Source: Aliishimia ponticola (GTDB lineage Bacteria > Pseudomonadota > Alphaproteobacteria > Rhodobacterales > Rhodobacteraceae). From it: DNA of 64,000 nt. Below, one piece after another: positions 30,503-40,629 of this stretch (position 1 is the first letter of the stretch; every line of letters begins with the position of its first letter). The stretch spans positions 558,001 through 622,000 of the forward strand of contig NZ_SRKY01000001.1 of assembly GCF_004803475.1 (NCBI RefSeq). Reading direction: 5' to 3'. The notes beneath the pieces are model-generated. The model worked only from the letters and a program-made list of their open reading frames with translations. It had not been told where the DNA came from and ran no database searches. A program made the translations under genes and the position numbers.

Positions 30503-31971
30503 TCGTATTGCTCCCGGTATTTGCGCACGATGTAGAGGGCGAAGATATTGAGCGCCAAAGTGATGACGAAGAGCGTCATGCCAAGTGCAAAGGCGACCAG
30601 CGCCTCGGGCGAGGCGAAATCGGCGTCGCCGGTAAGCTGGCTGACGATCTTGGCCGTCACGGTGGTCATGGCTTCGAACGGGTTCAGGCTGAGCCGGGCC
30701 GCAGCCCCTGCGCCCAGAACCACGATCATGGTCTCGCCGATGGCACGCGAGGCGGCCAGCAGCACCGCCCCCACGATCCCCGGCAATGCGGCGGGAATGA
30801 CCACCTGGCGGATGGTTTCCGATTGCGTCGCGCCAAGCCCGTAAGAGCCGTCGCGCATCGCCTGCGGCACCGCGTTGATGATGTCATCGGACAGCGAAGA
30901 GACGAAGGGGATCAGCATGATCCCCATGACGAGGCCAGCGGTCATCACGGCGGTGCCCGACTGCATCCAGTTCAGCCCGTCGCGGCCAAACACGCTCACC
31001 AGCAGCGGACCGACCGTCAGTAGCGCGAACAGGCCGTAGACGATGGTCGGGATACCGGCGAGGATTTCCAGCAGCGGCTTGGCAACAGACCGCACCCGCG
31101 GCGAGGCATATTCCGACAGGTAGATGGCAGAGAAAAGCCCGATCGGAACCGCCACGGCCAGCGCAACGATGGAGATATAGAGCGTGCCCCAAAGCAGCGG
31201 CAGGACGCCCAGTTCCGAACTGCCCCCGCGGCCCGAAAAGCTTGGCGCCCATTGCGTGCCGAAGAAGAAGTCCATCGCCGGATACAGGCGGAAGAACTCG
31301 ACCGTGTTAAAGACCAGCGACAGAAGAATTCCGACCGTGGTCAGGATCGCGATGGAGGCCGCCGCGATCAGCAGCATACGCACGCCCTGCTCTACCACGT
31401 TGCGGGCGCGGAAATCGGGCAGGGATTCGCGAATGCCCCAAAGCGCCCCGGCAACCGCCGCGATAATCACCGCGATGGACATGATGCTGTAGCCCGCCGC
31501 GCTTTTGACGCGCAGCTCTTGCGCGGCCTGTAGCATTGGGCGGGTAATTTCGGAGGTGACGATCTGACCAGAGGATTTCAGCCGCTCTGTCACGTCCGCG
31601 ATATCGGCGTCAGGGTCGCGGGCGAAGGCGTCATCCATCACCCCTTCGGCAATGGCATTGTCCAGCCCAGTGGCGGTGCGCTGCACCTCGGCCATCATCA
31701 GGCTGCGCGACGACCCCTCGCGGATTTCGCTGTCGGGGATCATGCCCGAGACAACCGAATTGACATAGAACGGCTGGATCAGCAGCCAGGCCAGCAGCAA
31801 AAAGAACGCGGGCACCATCGCCTTGAGGGCGACGTTCCAGCCATAATAGGTCGGCAGCGAATGCAGGCCCCGGCTGTCGCCTCCGGCGGCGCTCAAGGCG
31901 CGCGACCGTCCTGCTGCAAATCCGAGTGCTGCGATCGCCAGTACGATCAGTGCGAGCCAGAAGACCGGCAT
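30499..31971 (-). CDS. pstC: Phosphate ABC transporter permease PstC
   Basis: A 490-residue protein longer than E. coli PstC because of N-terminal membrane helices and a periplasmic insertion (~80-170). The permease core has GIPTIVYGLFALLTVGPLL and the EAA loop SYGLGATQSETIRQVVIPAALPG. It lies 96 bp after pstS, beyond an intercistronic hairpin. Confidence 0.95.
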   Translation of the reverse strand: MPVFWLALIVLAIAALGFAAGRSRALSAAGGDSRGLHSLPTYYGWNVALKAMVPAFFLLLAWLLIQPFYVNSVVSGMIPDSEIREGSSRSLMMAEVQRTATGLDNAIAEGVMDDAFARDPDADIADVTERLKSSGQIVTSEITRPMLQAAQELRVKSAAGYSIMSIAVIIAAVAGALWGIRESLPDFRARNVVEQGVRMLLIAAASIAILTTVGILLSLVFNTVEFFRLYPAMDFFFGTQWAPSFSGRGGSSELGVLPLLWGTLYISIVALAVAVPIGLFSAIYLSEYASPRVRSVAKPLLEILAGIPTIVYGLFALLTVGPLLVSVFGRDGLNWMQSGTAVMTAGLVMGIMLIPFVSSLSDDIINAVPQAMRDGSYGLGATQSETIRQVVIPAALPGIVGAVLLAASRAIGETMIVVLGAGAAARLSLNPFEAMTTVTAKIVSQLTGDADFASPEALVAFALGMTLFVITLALNIFALYIVRKYREQYE

Positions 31972-32018
31972 AGGTCCACCCCCCAGAGTGACATTCCAAA
32001 GTCCCGTTCGGGACGAAA

Positions 32019-32041
32019 GGAGCGGCGCATGACGCCGCTCC
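32019..32041 (-). promoter_or_regulatory. Intercistronic hairpin between pstS and pstC
   Basis: A perfect 9-bp stem (GGAGCGGCG with CGCCGCTCC), a 5-nt loop, and a short TTTC on the minus strand. A leaky terminator or mRNA-stabilising hairpin here would let PstS be made in excess of the membrane parts. Confidence 0.5.
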
Positions 32042-32067
32042 CGTTACCTTTTGGATCCGGTCGCGGA

Positions 32068-33108
32068 TCAGGAACCGCCGCCCATCGTGGTCTCGCTGGC
32101 CACGGCGTCTTGCGTCGCGCTCAGTTCCGGGTCGGATACCAGACCGTATTGCGCCAGCGGGCCGTCGCTGCCTGCGATTTCGTCAGACACGAAGAAGGAT
32201 GCATATTCCTTCAGGCCCGGGATCACGCCGATATGCGCTTTCTTCACGTAGAAGAACAGCGGGCGGGACACGGGGTATTCGCCGGTCGCGATGGATTCGG
32301 TGGAAGGAACGACGCCGCCCATGGTCGCGACTTTCAGCTTGTCTGTGTTGTTCTCGTAGAACGCCAGACCGAACACGCCGATACCGTTGGTGTTGGCGTC
32401 GATTCGCGCCAGCGTTTCGGTGTAGTCGCCGTCGATATCCACGGATTTGCCGTCTTGGCGCACGTCGAGGCAGGCGTCTTCGGCATCATCTTCGCTCATG
32501 CCTGCGTCCATCATGGCCTGCATCGCGCCGGTGTCTTCACAGCCCTTCAGCAGAACCTTGTCTTCAAAGACTTCGCGTGTGCCGTGCTTGGTGCCGGGGA
32601 TGAACATGGCGATTTCCGCATCGGGCAGGTCGCCGTTGAAATCGGACCAGTTGGTGTAGCTGTTTTCAACGATCTTGCCGTCTTTCAGAACCTTCGCGCC
32701 GATGGCGTTGAAGATGTCGGAGGGCTGGAACGCGGTAAATTCGGGGCCGGATTGCTGGGATGCGAACACGATCCCGTCATAGCCGATGCGCACTTCGATG
32801 ATGTCGGTCACACCAGCTTCGGCGCAGGCTTTGATCTCTTTCTCGCGGATTTTGCGCGAAGAGTTCGCCACGTCGATGGTGTTCTCGCCCACGCCTTCGC
32901 AGAAGCGTTTCAGGCCAGCGGAGGACCCACCGGATTCGACAACGGGTGTCGCGAAGTCGGTGTTGTCACCAAAAGCTTCCGCAACGATGGAAGCGTAAGG
33001 CAGCACGGTGGAGGAGCCAGCGACTTGCACTTGGTCACGGGCAGCCGCTGCGGTCGCGGATACGGCAGCAATGGCGAGTGCAGATGCTGTGGATTTCACA
33101 AAGGACAT
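32068..33108 (-). CDS. pstS: Phosphate ABC transporter substrate-binding protein
   Basis: A 346-residue periplasmic binding protein. The start at 33108 has AGGAGACATC upstream and begins a signal peptide ending in TAAAARD. The mature start VQVAGSSTVLPYASIVAEAF carries the phosphate-contacting SST loop; ESGGSSAGLKRFCEG is a second binding loop. It heads the operon behind tandem PHO boxes. Confidence 0.96.
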   Translation of the reverse strand: MSFVKSTASALAIAAVSATAAAARDQVQVAGSSTVLPYASIVAEAFGDNTDFATPVVESGGSSAGLKRFCEGVGENTIDVANSSRKIREKEIKACAEAGVTDIIEVRIGYDGIVFASQQSGPEFTAFQPSDIFNAIGAKVLKDGKIVENSYTNWSDFNGDLPDAEIAMFIPGTKHGTREVFEDKVLLKGCEDTGAMQAMMDAGMSEDDAEDACLDVRQDGKSVDIDGDYTETLARIDANTNGIGVFGLAFYENNTDKLKVATMGGVVPSTESIATGEYPVSRPLFFYVKKAHIGVIPGLKEYASFFVSDEIAGSDGPLAQYGLVSDPELSATQDAVASETTMGGGS

Positions 33109-33192
33109 GATGTCTCCTGTCATTTCGATGTGTTCTGATCCCCCCCATGAGGATCTTCCGGCCCTCATCTAGGCGCGGCTGATTGAGCTTTT

Positions 33193-33221
33193 GTGACAGG
33201 TTTGTAACAGCTATATGACAG
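33193..33221 (-). promoter_or_regulatory. Tandem PHO boxes upstream of pstS
   Basis: Read on the minus strand, three 7-mers recur every 11 bp: CTGTCAT (33215-33221), CTGTTAC (33204-33210) and CTGTCAC (33193-33199), with AT-rich 4-bp spacers. This matches the PhoB-binding repeat. The block ends 84 bp before the pstS start, so it should activate the whole operon in low phosphate. Confidence 0.88.
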
Positions 33222-33370
33222 TGGCGGTGGATTCAGCTTTCTGGGCTGAAAATCGCAGCGATTGCAGGATTTTTTCTGGCGCCGGTAACCTTACGTAAAG
33301 CATCACATGGGCCATATTCGCCGCTTCGGCCCGACTCACGGGGCGAATCCCTCGCCCCGATTCCGTTCCG

Positions 33371-34417
33371 TCAGGGCTCGTGACAAGGCAGGATCACCGT
33401 GAACACGGACCCGGTGCCCAATTCGCTTTCGACGCGCAGACGGCCCCGGTGGCGGTTGATGATGTGCTTGACGATGGCAAGCCCCAGGCCCGTTCCGCCC
33501 AATTCGCGGCTGCGATGGCTATCGGCGCGGTAGAACCGTTCGGTCAGGCGCGGCAGGTGGACCGGATCGATGCCCGGTCCGTAATCGATGACCTTCACCC
33601 GTGCGGACGGCCCGCGTAGCGCCGGATCGCGCTGCACATAGGAAATCTGCAGCGTGACCCGCCCGCCGGAGCCACCATATTTGATCGCGTTCTCCACCAG
33701 GTTGGTGAAGACCTGAATCAACTGGTCTAGATCGGCTGTCACCTTGATCGGCACCTCGCCGAAATTCGGCTCCAGCGTGACGCCGGCCTCGTCCGCGACG
33801 GGACGCAGGCTGTGCAGGGTCGAGGTCAGCACATCCTTGAGATACACTTCTTCTGTGGGCCGGACGCGCTCTTCGCCCTCGACCCGGCTGAGCGACAGCA
33901 AATCGCCGACCAGACGGTTCATGCGGCTGGCCTCGCCCTCCATGATATCAAGGAAGCGGTCCCGGGCCTTGGCGTCTTCGCGCGCCGGGCCACGCAGGGT
34001 TTCGATGAACCCCATCAGCGCGGTCAGCGGCGTGCGCAATTCGTGACTGACATTGGCCACGAAATCCCGGCGCATCTGCCCGGCCTGTTCCAGATGGGTT
34101 ATGTCCTCGAAGGCGACCAGAACCGCACCCGCCTGCCGTTCCCCTGCCCCGTCGATAAAGCGGCAGGACACGCGGAAATTGGTATCCTGCACGCCATCAT
34201 TGGAAAGGTAATTGGTTTTGCGCGGGCGCCGATCCTTGAGGCAGACTTCGATTGCGTCCAGAAGGCCCGGCTGGCGCAGCATGGCGATATAGTTCCGCCC
34301 GATCAGGCCCTGACCCAGCAGGGTCAGAGCTTCGGCATTGGCGGCATAGATGCGTTCCGTCCTGTCGATCAACAGGCACGGGATTGGCATCGCTTCGATG
34401 AATCCCGCCGCCTCCAT
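33371..34417 (-). CDS. phoR: Phosphate regulon sensor histidine kinase
   Basis: A 348-residue kinase. A PAS domain (~5-105) precedes HisKA with the phosphorylated His125 (VANVSHELRTPLTAL) and an HATPase domain with DYGPGID and GGTGLGLAIVKHI. No membrane segment is visible, unlike E. coli PhoR, so it may sense Pst/PhoU through the PAS domain from the cytoplasm. It lies upstream of pstS in the same direction but in its own transcript run with the PLP-enzyme gene, 3 nt away. The identity rests on this position. Confidence 0.9.
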   Translation of the reverse strand: MEAAGFIEAMPIPCLLIDRTERIYAANAEALTLLGQGLIGRNYIAMLRQPGLLDAIEVCLKDRRPRKTNYLSNDGVQDTNFRVSCRFIDGAGERQAGAVLVAFEDITHLEQAGQMRRDFVANVSHELRTPLTALMGFIETLRGPAREDAKARDRFLDIMEGEASRMNRLVGDLLSLSRVEGEERVRPTEEVYLKDVLTSTLHSLRPVADEAGVTLEPNFGEVPIKVTADLDQLIQVFTNLVENAIKYGGSGGRVTLQISYVQRDPALRGPSARVKVIDYGPGIDPVHLPRLTERFYRADSHRSRELGGTGLGLAIVKHIINRHRGRLRVESELGTGSVFTVILPCHEP

Positions 34418-34420
34418 GGG

Positions 34421-35611
34421 TTATGCGCCGTGTGCGGCTGCAACCGCGCTGGCAAAGGTTTCGCACAGGGCGTCTGAATCTTCGAGCCCGACAGAGACAC
34501 GGAAGAACCCCTCGCTCATGCCAAGCGCGGCGCGGTCCGCCTCGGACAAGGCGCGGTGCGACGAGGACGCCGGATGCGACAGCGTCGTGCCCACATCGCC
34601 AAGGGTCGGCGCAAAGGCGATCCCTTCGGCGGCACGGGCCAGCGCATTGGCGGCGGCGCGGGTGGGCGCGACCTCGAAGGACAGCATGTTGCAGCCTTGC
34701 CCGCCTAGCAAATCCATCGCGCGGGCGTGGTCGGGGTGATCCGTGCGTGTCGGATAGATCACGCGCTGCACGCCGGGCAAGCCAGCCAGATGATCGGCAA
34801 GCTTGGCAGCCGTCTCTTGCGCGCGCGCAAAGCGCAGATCGAAGCTGAGCATCCCGCGCTCGGCCAGCCAGCAATCGAACGGGCTGCCCACCATACCGGT
34901 GGTGACGGAAAACACGCGCAAACGCTCTGCCATCGCCGGGTCGGCGGCGGAAACATATCCCAGCATCACATCCGAATGCCCCGCCAACAGCTTGGTGACG
35001 GAATGGATCACGAAATCCGCGCCAAGTTCGTAAGGCGACAGCGCGGCGGGCGTGGTAAATGTGTTGTCGATGGCCAGCAGGATGCCCCGCTTTTTCGCCA
35101 GCGCCGCAATCCCCTTCAAATCGGCCACCCGCAGCGTCGGGTTGGAAACCGCTTCAAGCAGGATCAGCCGCGTTTCGGGCCGGATTGCCGCGGCAAAGGC
35201 GTCAACATCCGTCGGGTCCGCCAGCGAGGTGGTGATGCCAAGGCGCGGCAGGTCTTCGGACATCAGCCGCAGCGAACGCCCGTAAAGCTGGTTGCCGCCC
35301 AGAACGTGGTCGCCCGAACTCAGGCACCCCATCAGCACAGCAGACACCGCCGCCATGCCGGACCCGGTGACGACACCGGGATTGGGCGCGCCTTCCATCC
35401 GGTCGATCCGCGCGGCGACCACATCGGCATTGGGATGCCCTTCGCGGCTATAAGTATAGCCAGACAGCCCGCCCTCATACTGGCTGTCCAGCATGTCCGG
35501 CGTGTCCGACGCATAGACCACGGACGGGGAAAGCGGTGTGACCACGGGCCGGGAGGCACTTTCCGGCAAAGGATCGGGCCGCATCAGCGAGCCGCGCGTA
35601 TTGGCTGTCAT
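34421..35611 (-). CDS. Trans-sulfuration family PLP-dependent enzyme (MetB/MetC-like)
   Basis: A 396-residue Cys/Met metabolism PLP enzyme. The PLP lysine is Lys207 in SVTKLLAGHSD; other contacts are YSR (54-56), GSGMAAV and Asp182 in IDNTF. Members act as cystathionine gamma-synthase, beta- or gamma-lyase, or methionine gamma-lyase, which sequence alone does not separate. The start overlaps the upstream stop by 4 bases. Confidence 0.88.
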   Translation of the reverse strand: MTANTRGSLMRPDPLPESASRPVVTPLSPSVVYASDTPDMLDSQYEGGLSGYTYSREGHPNADVVAARIDRMEGAPNPGVVTGSGMAAVSAVLMGCLSSGDHVLGGNQLYGRSLRLMSEDLPRLGITTSLADPTDVDAFAAAIRPETRLILLEAVSNPTLRVADLKGIAALAKKRGILLAIDNTFTTPAALSPYELGADFVIHSVTKLLAGHSDVMLGYVSAADPAMAERLRVFSVTTGMVGSPFDCWLAERGMLSFDLRFARAQETAAKLADHLAGLPGVQRVIYPTRTDHPDHARAMDLLGGQGCNMLSFEVAPTRAAANALARAAEGIAFAPTLGDVGTTLSHPASSSHRALSEADRAALGMSEGFFRVSVGLEDSDALCETFASAVAAAHGA

Positions 35612-35931
35612 TCAAGAAACTCCGTTTGGTAACCATTGCCACTGAAGTTCACATCCACGCTCAGCCAGCACGGACGCGGCAGCAGCTCTGCGAGATAGGC
35701 GAACACATCGTTTTTGAGCGCATCGACGAAAGCATCATCCCGGTGCGGCTTGGGTAGCAGCGACACGGTGGCCATCAGATGGGTATGGGTGAACGCCGCC
35801 GCCGGATAGGCCCGCCCCTTGGAGGCCCCCGCCCCGCCGTCGTGTTGCAATATGATCTCTTCGATCCGGGTCAGTATTTCGGCCCCGTCCAGCGCAAGAT
35901 CGGATGAGTAACGCAATTCGGTTTGCGGCAT
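35608..35931 (-). CDS. 5-carboxymethyl-2-hydroxymuconate isomerase (CHMI)-like protein
   Basis: A 107-residue protein. The start at 35931 gives MPQTELRYSSDL, with a proline after Met that would become the N-terminal catalytic Pro of tautomerase-type enzymes. The length and the C-terminal LSVDVNFSGNGY fit the CHMI/HpaF-like group. No aromatic-degradation genes are near, so the substrate is doubtful. It sits in a tight operon: 2 nt after the carbonic-anhydrase gene and overlapping the PLP-enzyme gene. Confidence 0.6.
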   Translation of the reverse strand: MPQTELRYSSDLALDGAEILTRIEEIILQHDGGAGASKGRAYPAAAFTHTHLMATVSLLPKPHRDDAFVDALKNDVFAYLAELLPRPCWLSVDVNFSGNGYQTEFLE

Positions 35932-35933
35932 GA

Positions 35934-36455
35934 TCAAAGCTCTCGCAGGTTGTCGCGGAACCGGCGCATGTTATCTTGGTAGTGCAGCGCGGAAATCTCC
36001 AGCGCGGAAATGGCGTTATCATCCAATTGCCGCACCACTTTACCCGGCGCGCCCATCACAAGGCTGCCATCGGGGATTTCCTTGCCCTCGGTGATCAAGG
36101 CGCCCGCGCCGATCAAGCAATTATCGCCGATCTTGGCGCCGTTCAGGATCGTCGCGCCCATACCGATCAGCGTGTTGCTTCCGATTGTGCAGCCATGCAG
36201 CATGACCTTGTGGCCAATGGTGCAATTGGTGCCGATGGTCAGCGGAAAGCCCATATCGGTATGGAACACGCAGTTTTCCTGCACATTCGATCCCGCACCG
36301 ATGGCGATCGTTTCGTTATCGCCGCGCAGGGTCGATCCGAACCAGACGGAGGCGGCCTCTGCCAGCACCACATCGCCGATCAGGTTCGAATCCGGTGCGA
36401 CCCAGGTATCCGCATGGCAGGTCGGCTGTTTGTCGCCCAAAGCATAGAGTGTCAT
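35934..36455 (-). CDS. Gamma-carbonic anhydrase family protein
   Basis: A 173-residue left-handed beta-helix protein made of hexapeptide repeats ([25 protein letters not shown]). The three metal-binding histidines are present (His65, His82, His87). The family includes real gamma-carbonic anhydrases and the YrdA/CaiE-type proteins, so the activity is uncertain. The start overlaps the gmk stop by 4 bases. Confidence 0.9.
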   Translation of the reverse strand: MTLYALGDKQPTCHADTWVAPDSNLIGDVVLAEAASVWFGSTLRGDNETIAIGAGSNVQENCVFHTDMGFPLTIGTNCTIGHKVMLHGCTIGSNTLIGMGATILNGAKIGDNCLIGAGALITEGKEIPDGSLVMGAPGKVVRQLDDNAISALEISALHYQDNMRRFRDNLREL

Positions 36456-37093
36456 GGCAAATCCTCGAATTGAGATTGCAGTTCCCGCACATGCGCCGTG
36501 AGGTCGGGTTGCTGTATACGGCGCAGACGTGTCGCTTCTATGATGGTGCGCAACTGGGTTTCCGTCGTGTCCAGATCGTCATTCACCAGCACGTAATTAT
36601 AGGCGTCCCAATGGCTGATCTCGTCCCAGCTTTTGGACATGCGCCGTTCGATGGTGCTTTCGCTGTCCTGTGCGCGGCTGACCAGACGGCGGTGCAGTTC
36701 GGTGATGGAGGGCGGCAGCAGGAAGATCGACAACACATGCGGCGCGAGGGCCGAGTTGCTGATCTGTTGCGCGCCCTGCCAATCGATATCGAACAGCACG
36801 TCCTTGCCGCTTTCGATGGCGTCCTGCACCGGGCCGCGCGGCGAGCCGTAGAAATTGCCGAACACATGCGCGTGCTCCAGCATGTCGCCTTCGGTCACCA
36901 TATGTTTGAACTGCGCTTCATCGACGAAGTGATACTCGCGCCCGTCCTGTTCGCCAGGGCGCGGTGCGCGCGTGGTCGCAGAGACGGAAAATATGATATC
37001 CGGATCCCAGTTGCGCAGCCGCGTGGCCAGCGTCGATTTGCCCGCGCCCGAAGGGGAGGACAGGATGATCAAAAGCCCGCGCCGGTTCTGCAT
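36452..37093 (-). CDS. gmk: Guanylate kinase
   Basis: A 213-residue enzyme that makes GDP from GMP. The P-loop [10 protein letters not shown] is at 12-21; the GMP-binding segment has [17 protein letters not shown]. It lies 3 nt after the YicC-family gene, the usual yicC-gmk pair. Confidence 0.97.
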   Translation of the reverse strand: MQNRRGLLIILSSPSGAGKSTLATRLRNWDPDIIFSVSATTRAPRPGEQDGREYHFVDEAQFKHMVTEGDMLEHAHVFGNFYGSPRGPVQDAIESGKDVLFDIDWQGAQQISNSALAPHVLSIFLLPPSITELHRRLVSRAQDSESTIERRMSKSWDEISHWDAYNYVLVNDDLDTTETQLRTIIEATRLRRIQQPDLTAHVRELQSQFEDLP

Positions 37094-37096
37094 CGG

Positions 37097-37987
37097 TTAC
37101 TCCACGTTCTGAACTTGTTCGCGCATCTGGTCGACCACGACTTTCAGCGCCAGCCCCAATTCGGTCAACGCGCTCATCTGCGCCTTGGAGCACAGCGTAT
37201 TGGCCTCGCGGTTGAATTCCTGCATCAGGAAATCCAGCTTGCGCCCGACCGCGCCGCCGGTTTCCAGCAATTCCAGCGCCGCCGCCACATGGGCGCGCAG
37301 CCGGTCGATTTCCTCGGTAATGTCGGTCTTGACCGCCAGCACGGCCAATTCCTGCGCCACCCGGCCTTCGTCCAGATTTTCGGTGTCCTGCAGGATGCGC
37401 GCCATGTTGCGCCGGAACTGCGCATCGATATCCGCCTGCCGCGTATCCAGAAGCGCCGACGCCTTGCCCACCAGTTCGGCGACCTCATGCAGTTGCCGCG
37501 CCAGAACATGCCGCAGCGCCGCGCCTTCGCTGGCCCGCATCGCGTTGAAATCGTCAACCAAGGGCGCGAATTCCGCCATCAGGGCTGCCTTCAGCGCCGA
37601 GGTGTCATCCGATTCCGATCCACTGTCCAGAACGCCGCGCAGCCCGACAATATCCGCCGATGTCGGCGGCGTCAGCGTTACGCCCGTAGCCTTGGCACGG
37701 GCTTCGACATCCTGCATCGCGGCGAGCAGTTGATCGACAAGCGCGGTGTTGAGGCGCACGGCTGTCTCACCGGTTTCGCGCTGGACCCGCAGGCTCAACG
37801 TCACATTTCCCCGCGTGACCGCCTTGGTAAGATGTGCGCGCAGCGCGGCTTCCAGACCGTCGATCCAATCGGGCGCACGCAGCCGCAGATCAAGGCCGCG
37901 ACCGTTAACAGAACGTAACTCCCAACTCCAACGATACCCTTCCGCAGCCCCCTGCCCGGAGGCATAACCTGTCATAGAATGGATCAT
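37097..37987 (-). CDS. YicC family endoribonuclease-like protein
   Basis: A 296-residue protein. The start MIHSMTGYASGQG is at 37987 (the M of MTGY at 37975 is an alternative). It shows the family's N-terminal MTGYA and SVNGRGLDLRLR and the C-terminal DUF1732 block (KLDFLMQEFNREANTLCSKA). YicC of E. coli is an endoribonuclease involved in sRNA turnover. It is linked to gmk as in many proteobacteria. Confidence 0.93.
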   Translation of the reverse strand: MIHSMTGYASGQGAAEGYRWSWELRSVNGRGLDLRLRAPDWIDGLEAALRAHLTKAVTRGNVTLSLRVQRETGETAVRLNTALVDQLLAAMQDVEARAKATGVTLTPPTSADIVGLRGVLDSGSESDDTSALKAALMAEFAPLVDDFNAMRASEGAALRHVLARQLHEVAELVGKASALLDTRQADIDAQFRRNMARILQDTENLDEGRVAQELAVLAVKTDITEEIDRLRAHVAAALELLETGGAVGRKLDFLMQEFNREANTLCSKAQMSALTELGLALKVVVDQMREQVQNVE

Positions 37988-38255
37988 TTCGGCCCCAGAT
38001 TTGATGCCATTACGGCATGGCGCAATCAGGCGCGGGCTGCAACCCCTCAGAATGGTTGCGAAAACCCGAATAACTGCCCGTTTGCACAGCCCCGACGCCA
38101 CCGATTGGCCGAATGCGTTAACCGTTCGGCAAGAATTTGACCAAAATTGGGCACGCCCGTGCTATTAATGTTTTGTAAACGAAGATCAGAGACCTCTGCC
38201 TGCGGGTGGGCTATCGAGTGCAGATGTCTTGAACCAAGATGGGTGAGCGGAAGAG

Positions 38256-38993
38256 ATGGATTGGTTTGGAGACAAGAAAGAGCCGAGCGGCAAGGATCCG
38301 GTTGTGGATATGAATGAACGTCAGTCGCGCATTCGCTTTGCCCCGCTTGGGCAGATCGAGGGCTACTGGAATGCTCTGCGTGGGGGGCGTGTCATGCCGC
38401 TGCGCTCTGAAATCGATCCGCGTGGGCTGAAAGGCGCACTGGAATTTTGCTTTGTCCTTGAACGGATTGCCCCCGGTTTGGCGCGGCTGCGCGTCGCGGG
38501 CTCTCATCTGGGCGATCTGATGGGCATGGAAGTGCGCGGGATGCCGATTTCCTCGTTCCTGACCGCGGATTCGCGGCAGCGCTTTGGCGAAGCACTGGAA
38601 GAGGTCTTCGAGACACCCGCAACAGCCACCGTCACGCTGAACGCCGAAACCGGCTTTGGCCGCCCTGCCCTGAACGCCCGCATGATTCTTCTGCCGGTGC
38701 GCAGTGACCTTGGCGACACCAGCCGTATTCTTGGCGGGTTCGTCACCGATGGCGATCTTGGCCGCGTGCCGCGCCGCTTCAACGTGACCGATATTCAGCT
38801 TGAAAAGATCGTGGGCCGCGAGACGCCGCCGCCCAGCACGCTCAAGCAACTGCGCCCGGATGATTTCCGTGCAACCGAGCAGCGTCGCGACTTTGCGGAG
38901 GCGCCGGTGACAAGCCCGGCCGTTGCAGAAGAGGACGCGGCCCGCTTTGATCAGCCAATCCCCGGCGTGCCCTATCTGCGCGTTGTGAAGTAA
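38256..38993 (+). CDS. PAS_5 family (PF07310-type) protein
   Basis: A 245-residue protein. Residues ~25-175 carry a PAS-like domain of the alphaproteobacterial PAS_5 type (IEGYWNALRGGRVMPLRSEIDPRGL, FVLERIAPGLARLRVAGSHL). The C-terminal ~70 residues are low-complexity. GCGGAAGAG precedes the start. The fold suggests ligand or redox sensing, but no output domain is attached. A strong terminator follows. Confidence 0.8.
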   Translation: MDWFGDKKEPSGKDPVVDMNERQSRIRFAPLGQIEGYWNALRGGRVMPLRSEIDPRGLKGALEFCFVLERIAPGLARLRVAGSHLGDLMGMEVRGMPISSFLTADSRQRFGEALEEVFETPATATVTLNAETGFGRPALNARMILLPVRSDLGDTSRILGGFVTDGDLGRVPRRFNVTDIQLEKIVGRETPPPSTLKQLRPDDFRATEQRRDFAEAPVTSPAVAEEDAARFDQPIPGVPYLRVVK

Positions 38994-39030
38994 CCTGATA
39001 TGCAGCAGAGGGGCGCTTGCCCCTCAACGT

Positions 39031-39066
39031 GAAACGGCGGCCCCGATGGCCGCCGTTTTCATTTTT
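39031..39066. terminator. Strong Rho-independent terminator between convergent genes
   Basis: A 9-bp perfect core (ACGGCGGCC with GGCCGCCGT), extended by AAA/TTT pairs, with a CCGAT loop and a TTTCATTTTT tail. GAAA on the other side lets it serve the minus-strand DAHP synthase gene too. Confidence 0.88.
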
Positions 39067-39085
39067 ACACACGTTTATAACCGGC

Positions 39086-40456
39086 TCAGGACGCGGCACG
39101 ATCCCGGCGCGTTTCACGGAAGCGAGTCAGTTCCTCGGCCACGAGGAAGGCCAGTTCCAGCGACTGCGACGCATTCAGACGCGGATCGCAGGCAGTGTGA
39201 TAGCGGTGCGACAGATCCTCATCGGTCACGGCACGCACGCCGCCGGTGCATTCGGTCACATCCAGACCGGTCATCTCGAAATGCACACCGCCGGGGATGG
39301 TGCCCTCGGCCTCATGCACACCGAAGAACTCGCGCACTTCGCGCAGAACGCTGTCGAAGGGCCGGGTCTTGTAACCGGTGGAGGATTTGATCGTGTTGCC
39401 GTGCATCGGATCGCAGGACCAGACGACATTGGCACCTTCCTCGCGAACCGCCTTGATCAGACGCGGCAAATGTTCGCCCACGCTGCCTGCCCCGAAACGC
39501 GCGATCAGCGTCAGACGCCCTGCCTCGTTTTCCGGGTTCAGCTTGGACATCAGCACTTTGAGGTCATCCGCCGTGGTCGTCGGGCCGCATTTCAGCCCAA
39601 TCGGGTTCTGAACGCCGCGTGCGAATTCCACATGCGCGCCGTCCGGCTGCCGCGTGCGGTCACCGATCCAGATCATGTGGCCAGACCCCGCGAGCCATTT
39701 GCCAGAGGTCGAATCGAGCCGCGTCAGCGCCTCTTCATATTCCAGCAGCAGACTTTCATGGCTGGTATAGAAATCCACGGTCGAAAATTCATGCGTTGTC
39801 CCGCCATCGATCCCGGCCGCGGCCATGAAATCGATACTGTCCTGAATGCGGTTCGCGATTTCCGAATAGCGCTGCATTTCTTCCGCATCGGTATAGCCCA
39901 GCGTCCAGCTATGGACCCGGTGCATATCCGCGAAACCGCCGGTCGAAAACGCGCGCAGCAGGTTCAGCGTCGCCGCAGCTTGCGTATAGGCCTGCAACAT
40001 CTTGGTCGGATCGGGGATCCGCGCCTCGGTTGTGAAGGCCAATTCGTTGATGATGTCGCCGCGATAGCTTGGCAGTTCCACGCCGCCCACGGTTTCCGTC
40101 GGTGCGCTGCGTGGCTTGGCGAATTGCCCTGCCATGCGGCCCACCTTGATCACCGGAACCTTGGCGCCATAGGTCAACACCATCGCCATTTGCAGCATGA
40201 CCTTGAACGTGTCGCGGATCGCGTCGGCGCTGAACTGTTCAAAGCTTTCGGCGCAATCGCCACCTTGCAGCAAAAATGCCTCGCCCCGGCTGGCCGCGGC
40301 CAGATCGGCCTTGAGCTTGCGCGCCTCGCCCGCAAAGACCAGCGGCGGATATTTCGCAAGCTGGTGTTCCACGGCACGCAGTGCCTCCGGATCGGTATAA
40401 TCAGGCATCTGAACGCGCGGTTTGCTGCGCCAGTTGTCTTTGCTCCAATCGCTCAT
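39086..40456 (-). CDS. Class II 3-deoxy-7-phosphoheptulonate (DAHP) synthase
   Basis: A 456-residue type II (plant-like) DAHP synthase. It condenses PEP with erythrose-4-phosphate, the first shikimate step. The start at 40456 has GGGAGCAAGAAAA upstream. Conserved parts are [43 protein letters not shown] and CDPMHGNT. It has no neighbouring aro genes here; aroQ is 15 kb away. Confidence 0.96.
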   Translation of the reverse strand: MSDWSKDNWRSKPRVQMPDYTDPEALRAVEHQLAKYPPLVFAGEARKLKADLAAASRGEAFLLQGGDCAESFEQFSADAIRDTFKVMLQMAMVLTYGAKVPVIKVGRMAGQFAKPRSAPTETVGGVELPSYRGDIINELAFTTEARIPDPTKMLQAYTQAAATLNLLRAFSTGGFADMHRVHSWTLGYTDAEEMQRYSEIANRIQDSIDFMAAAGIDGGTTHEFSTVDFYTSHESLLLEYEEALTRLDSTSGKWLAGSGHMIWIGDRTRQPDGAHVEFARGVQNPIGLKCGPTTTADDLKVLMSKLNPENEAGRLTLIARFGAGSVGEHLPRLIKAVREEGANVVWSCDPMHGNTIKSSTGYKTRPFDSVLREVREFFGVHEAEGTIPGGVHFEMTGLDVTECTGGVRAVTDEDLSHRYHTACDPRLNASQSLELAFLVAEELTRFRETRRDRAAS

Positions 40457-40629
40457 TTTTCTTGCTCCCGGGCTCGTGCGGCGCATGGTGCCGCGTTGCG
40501 GCGTCTTTTATAGCGCCGGGGCAGTTCAGTGACCATAGACGAAATGCGCCTCTTGACGACGCGAATAGGCCATGAATTAACCTTGTCCCTCAAGCGGAAC
40601 CACCCCGCGATATCGATCACGAGACGCCC

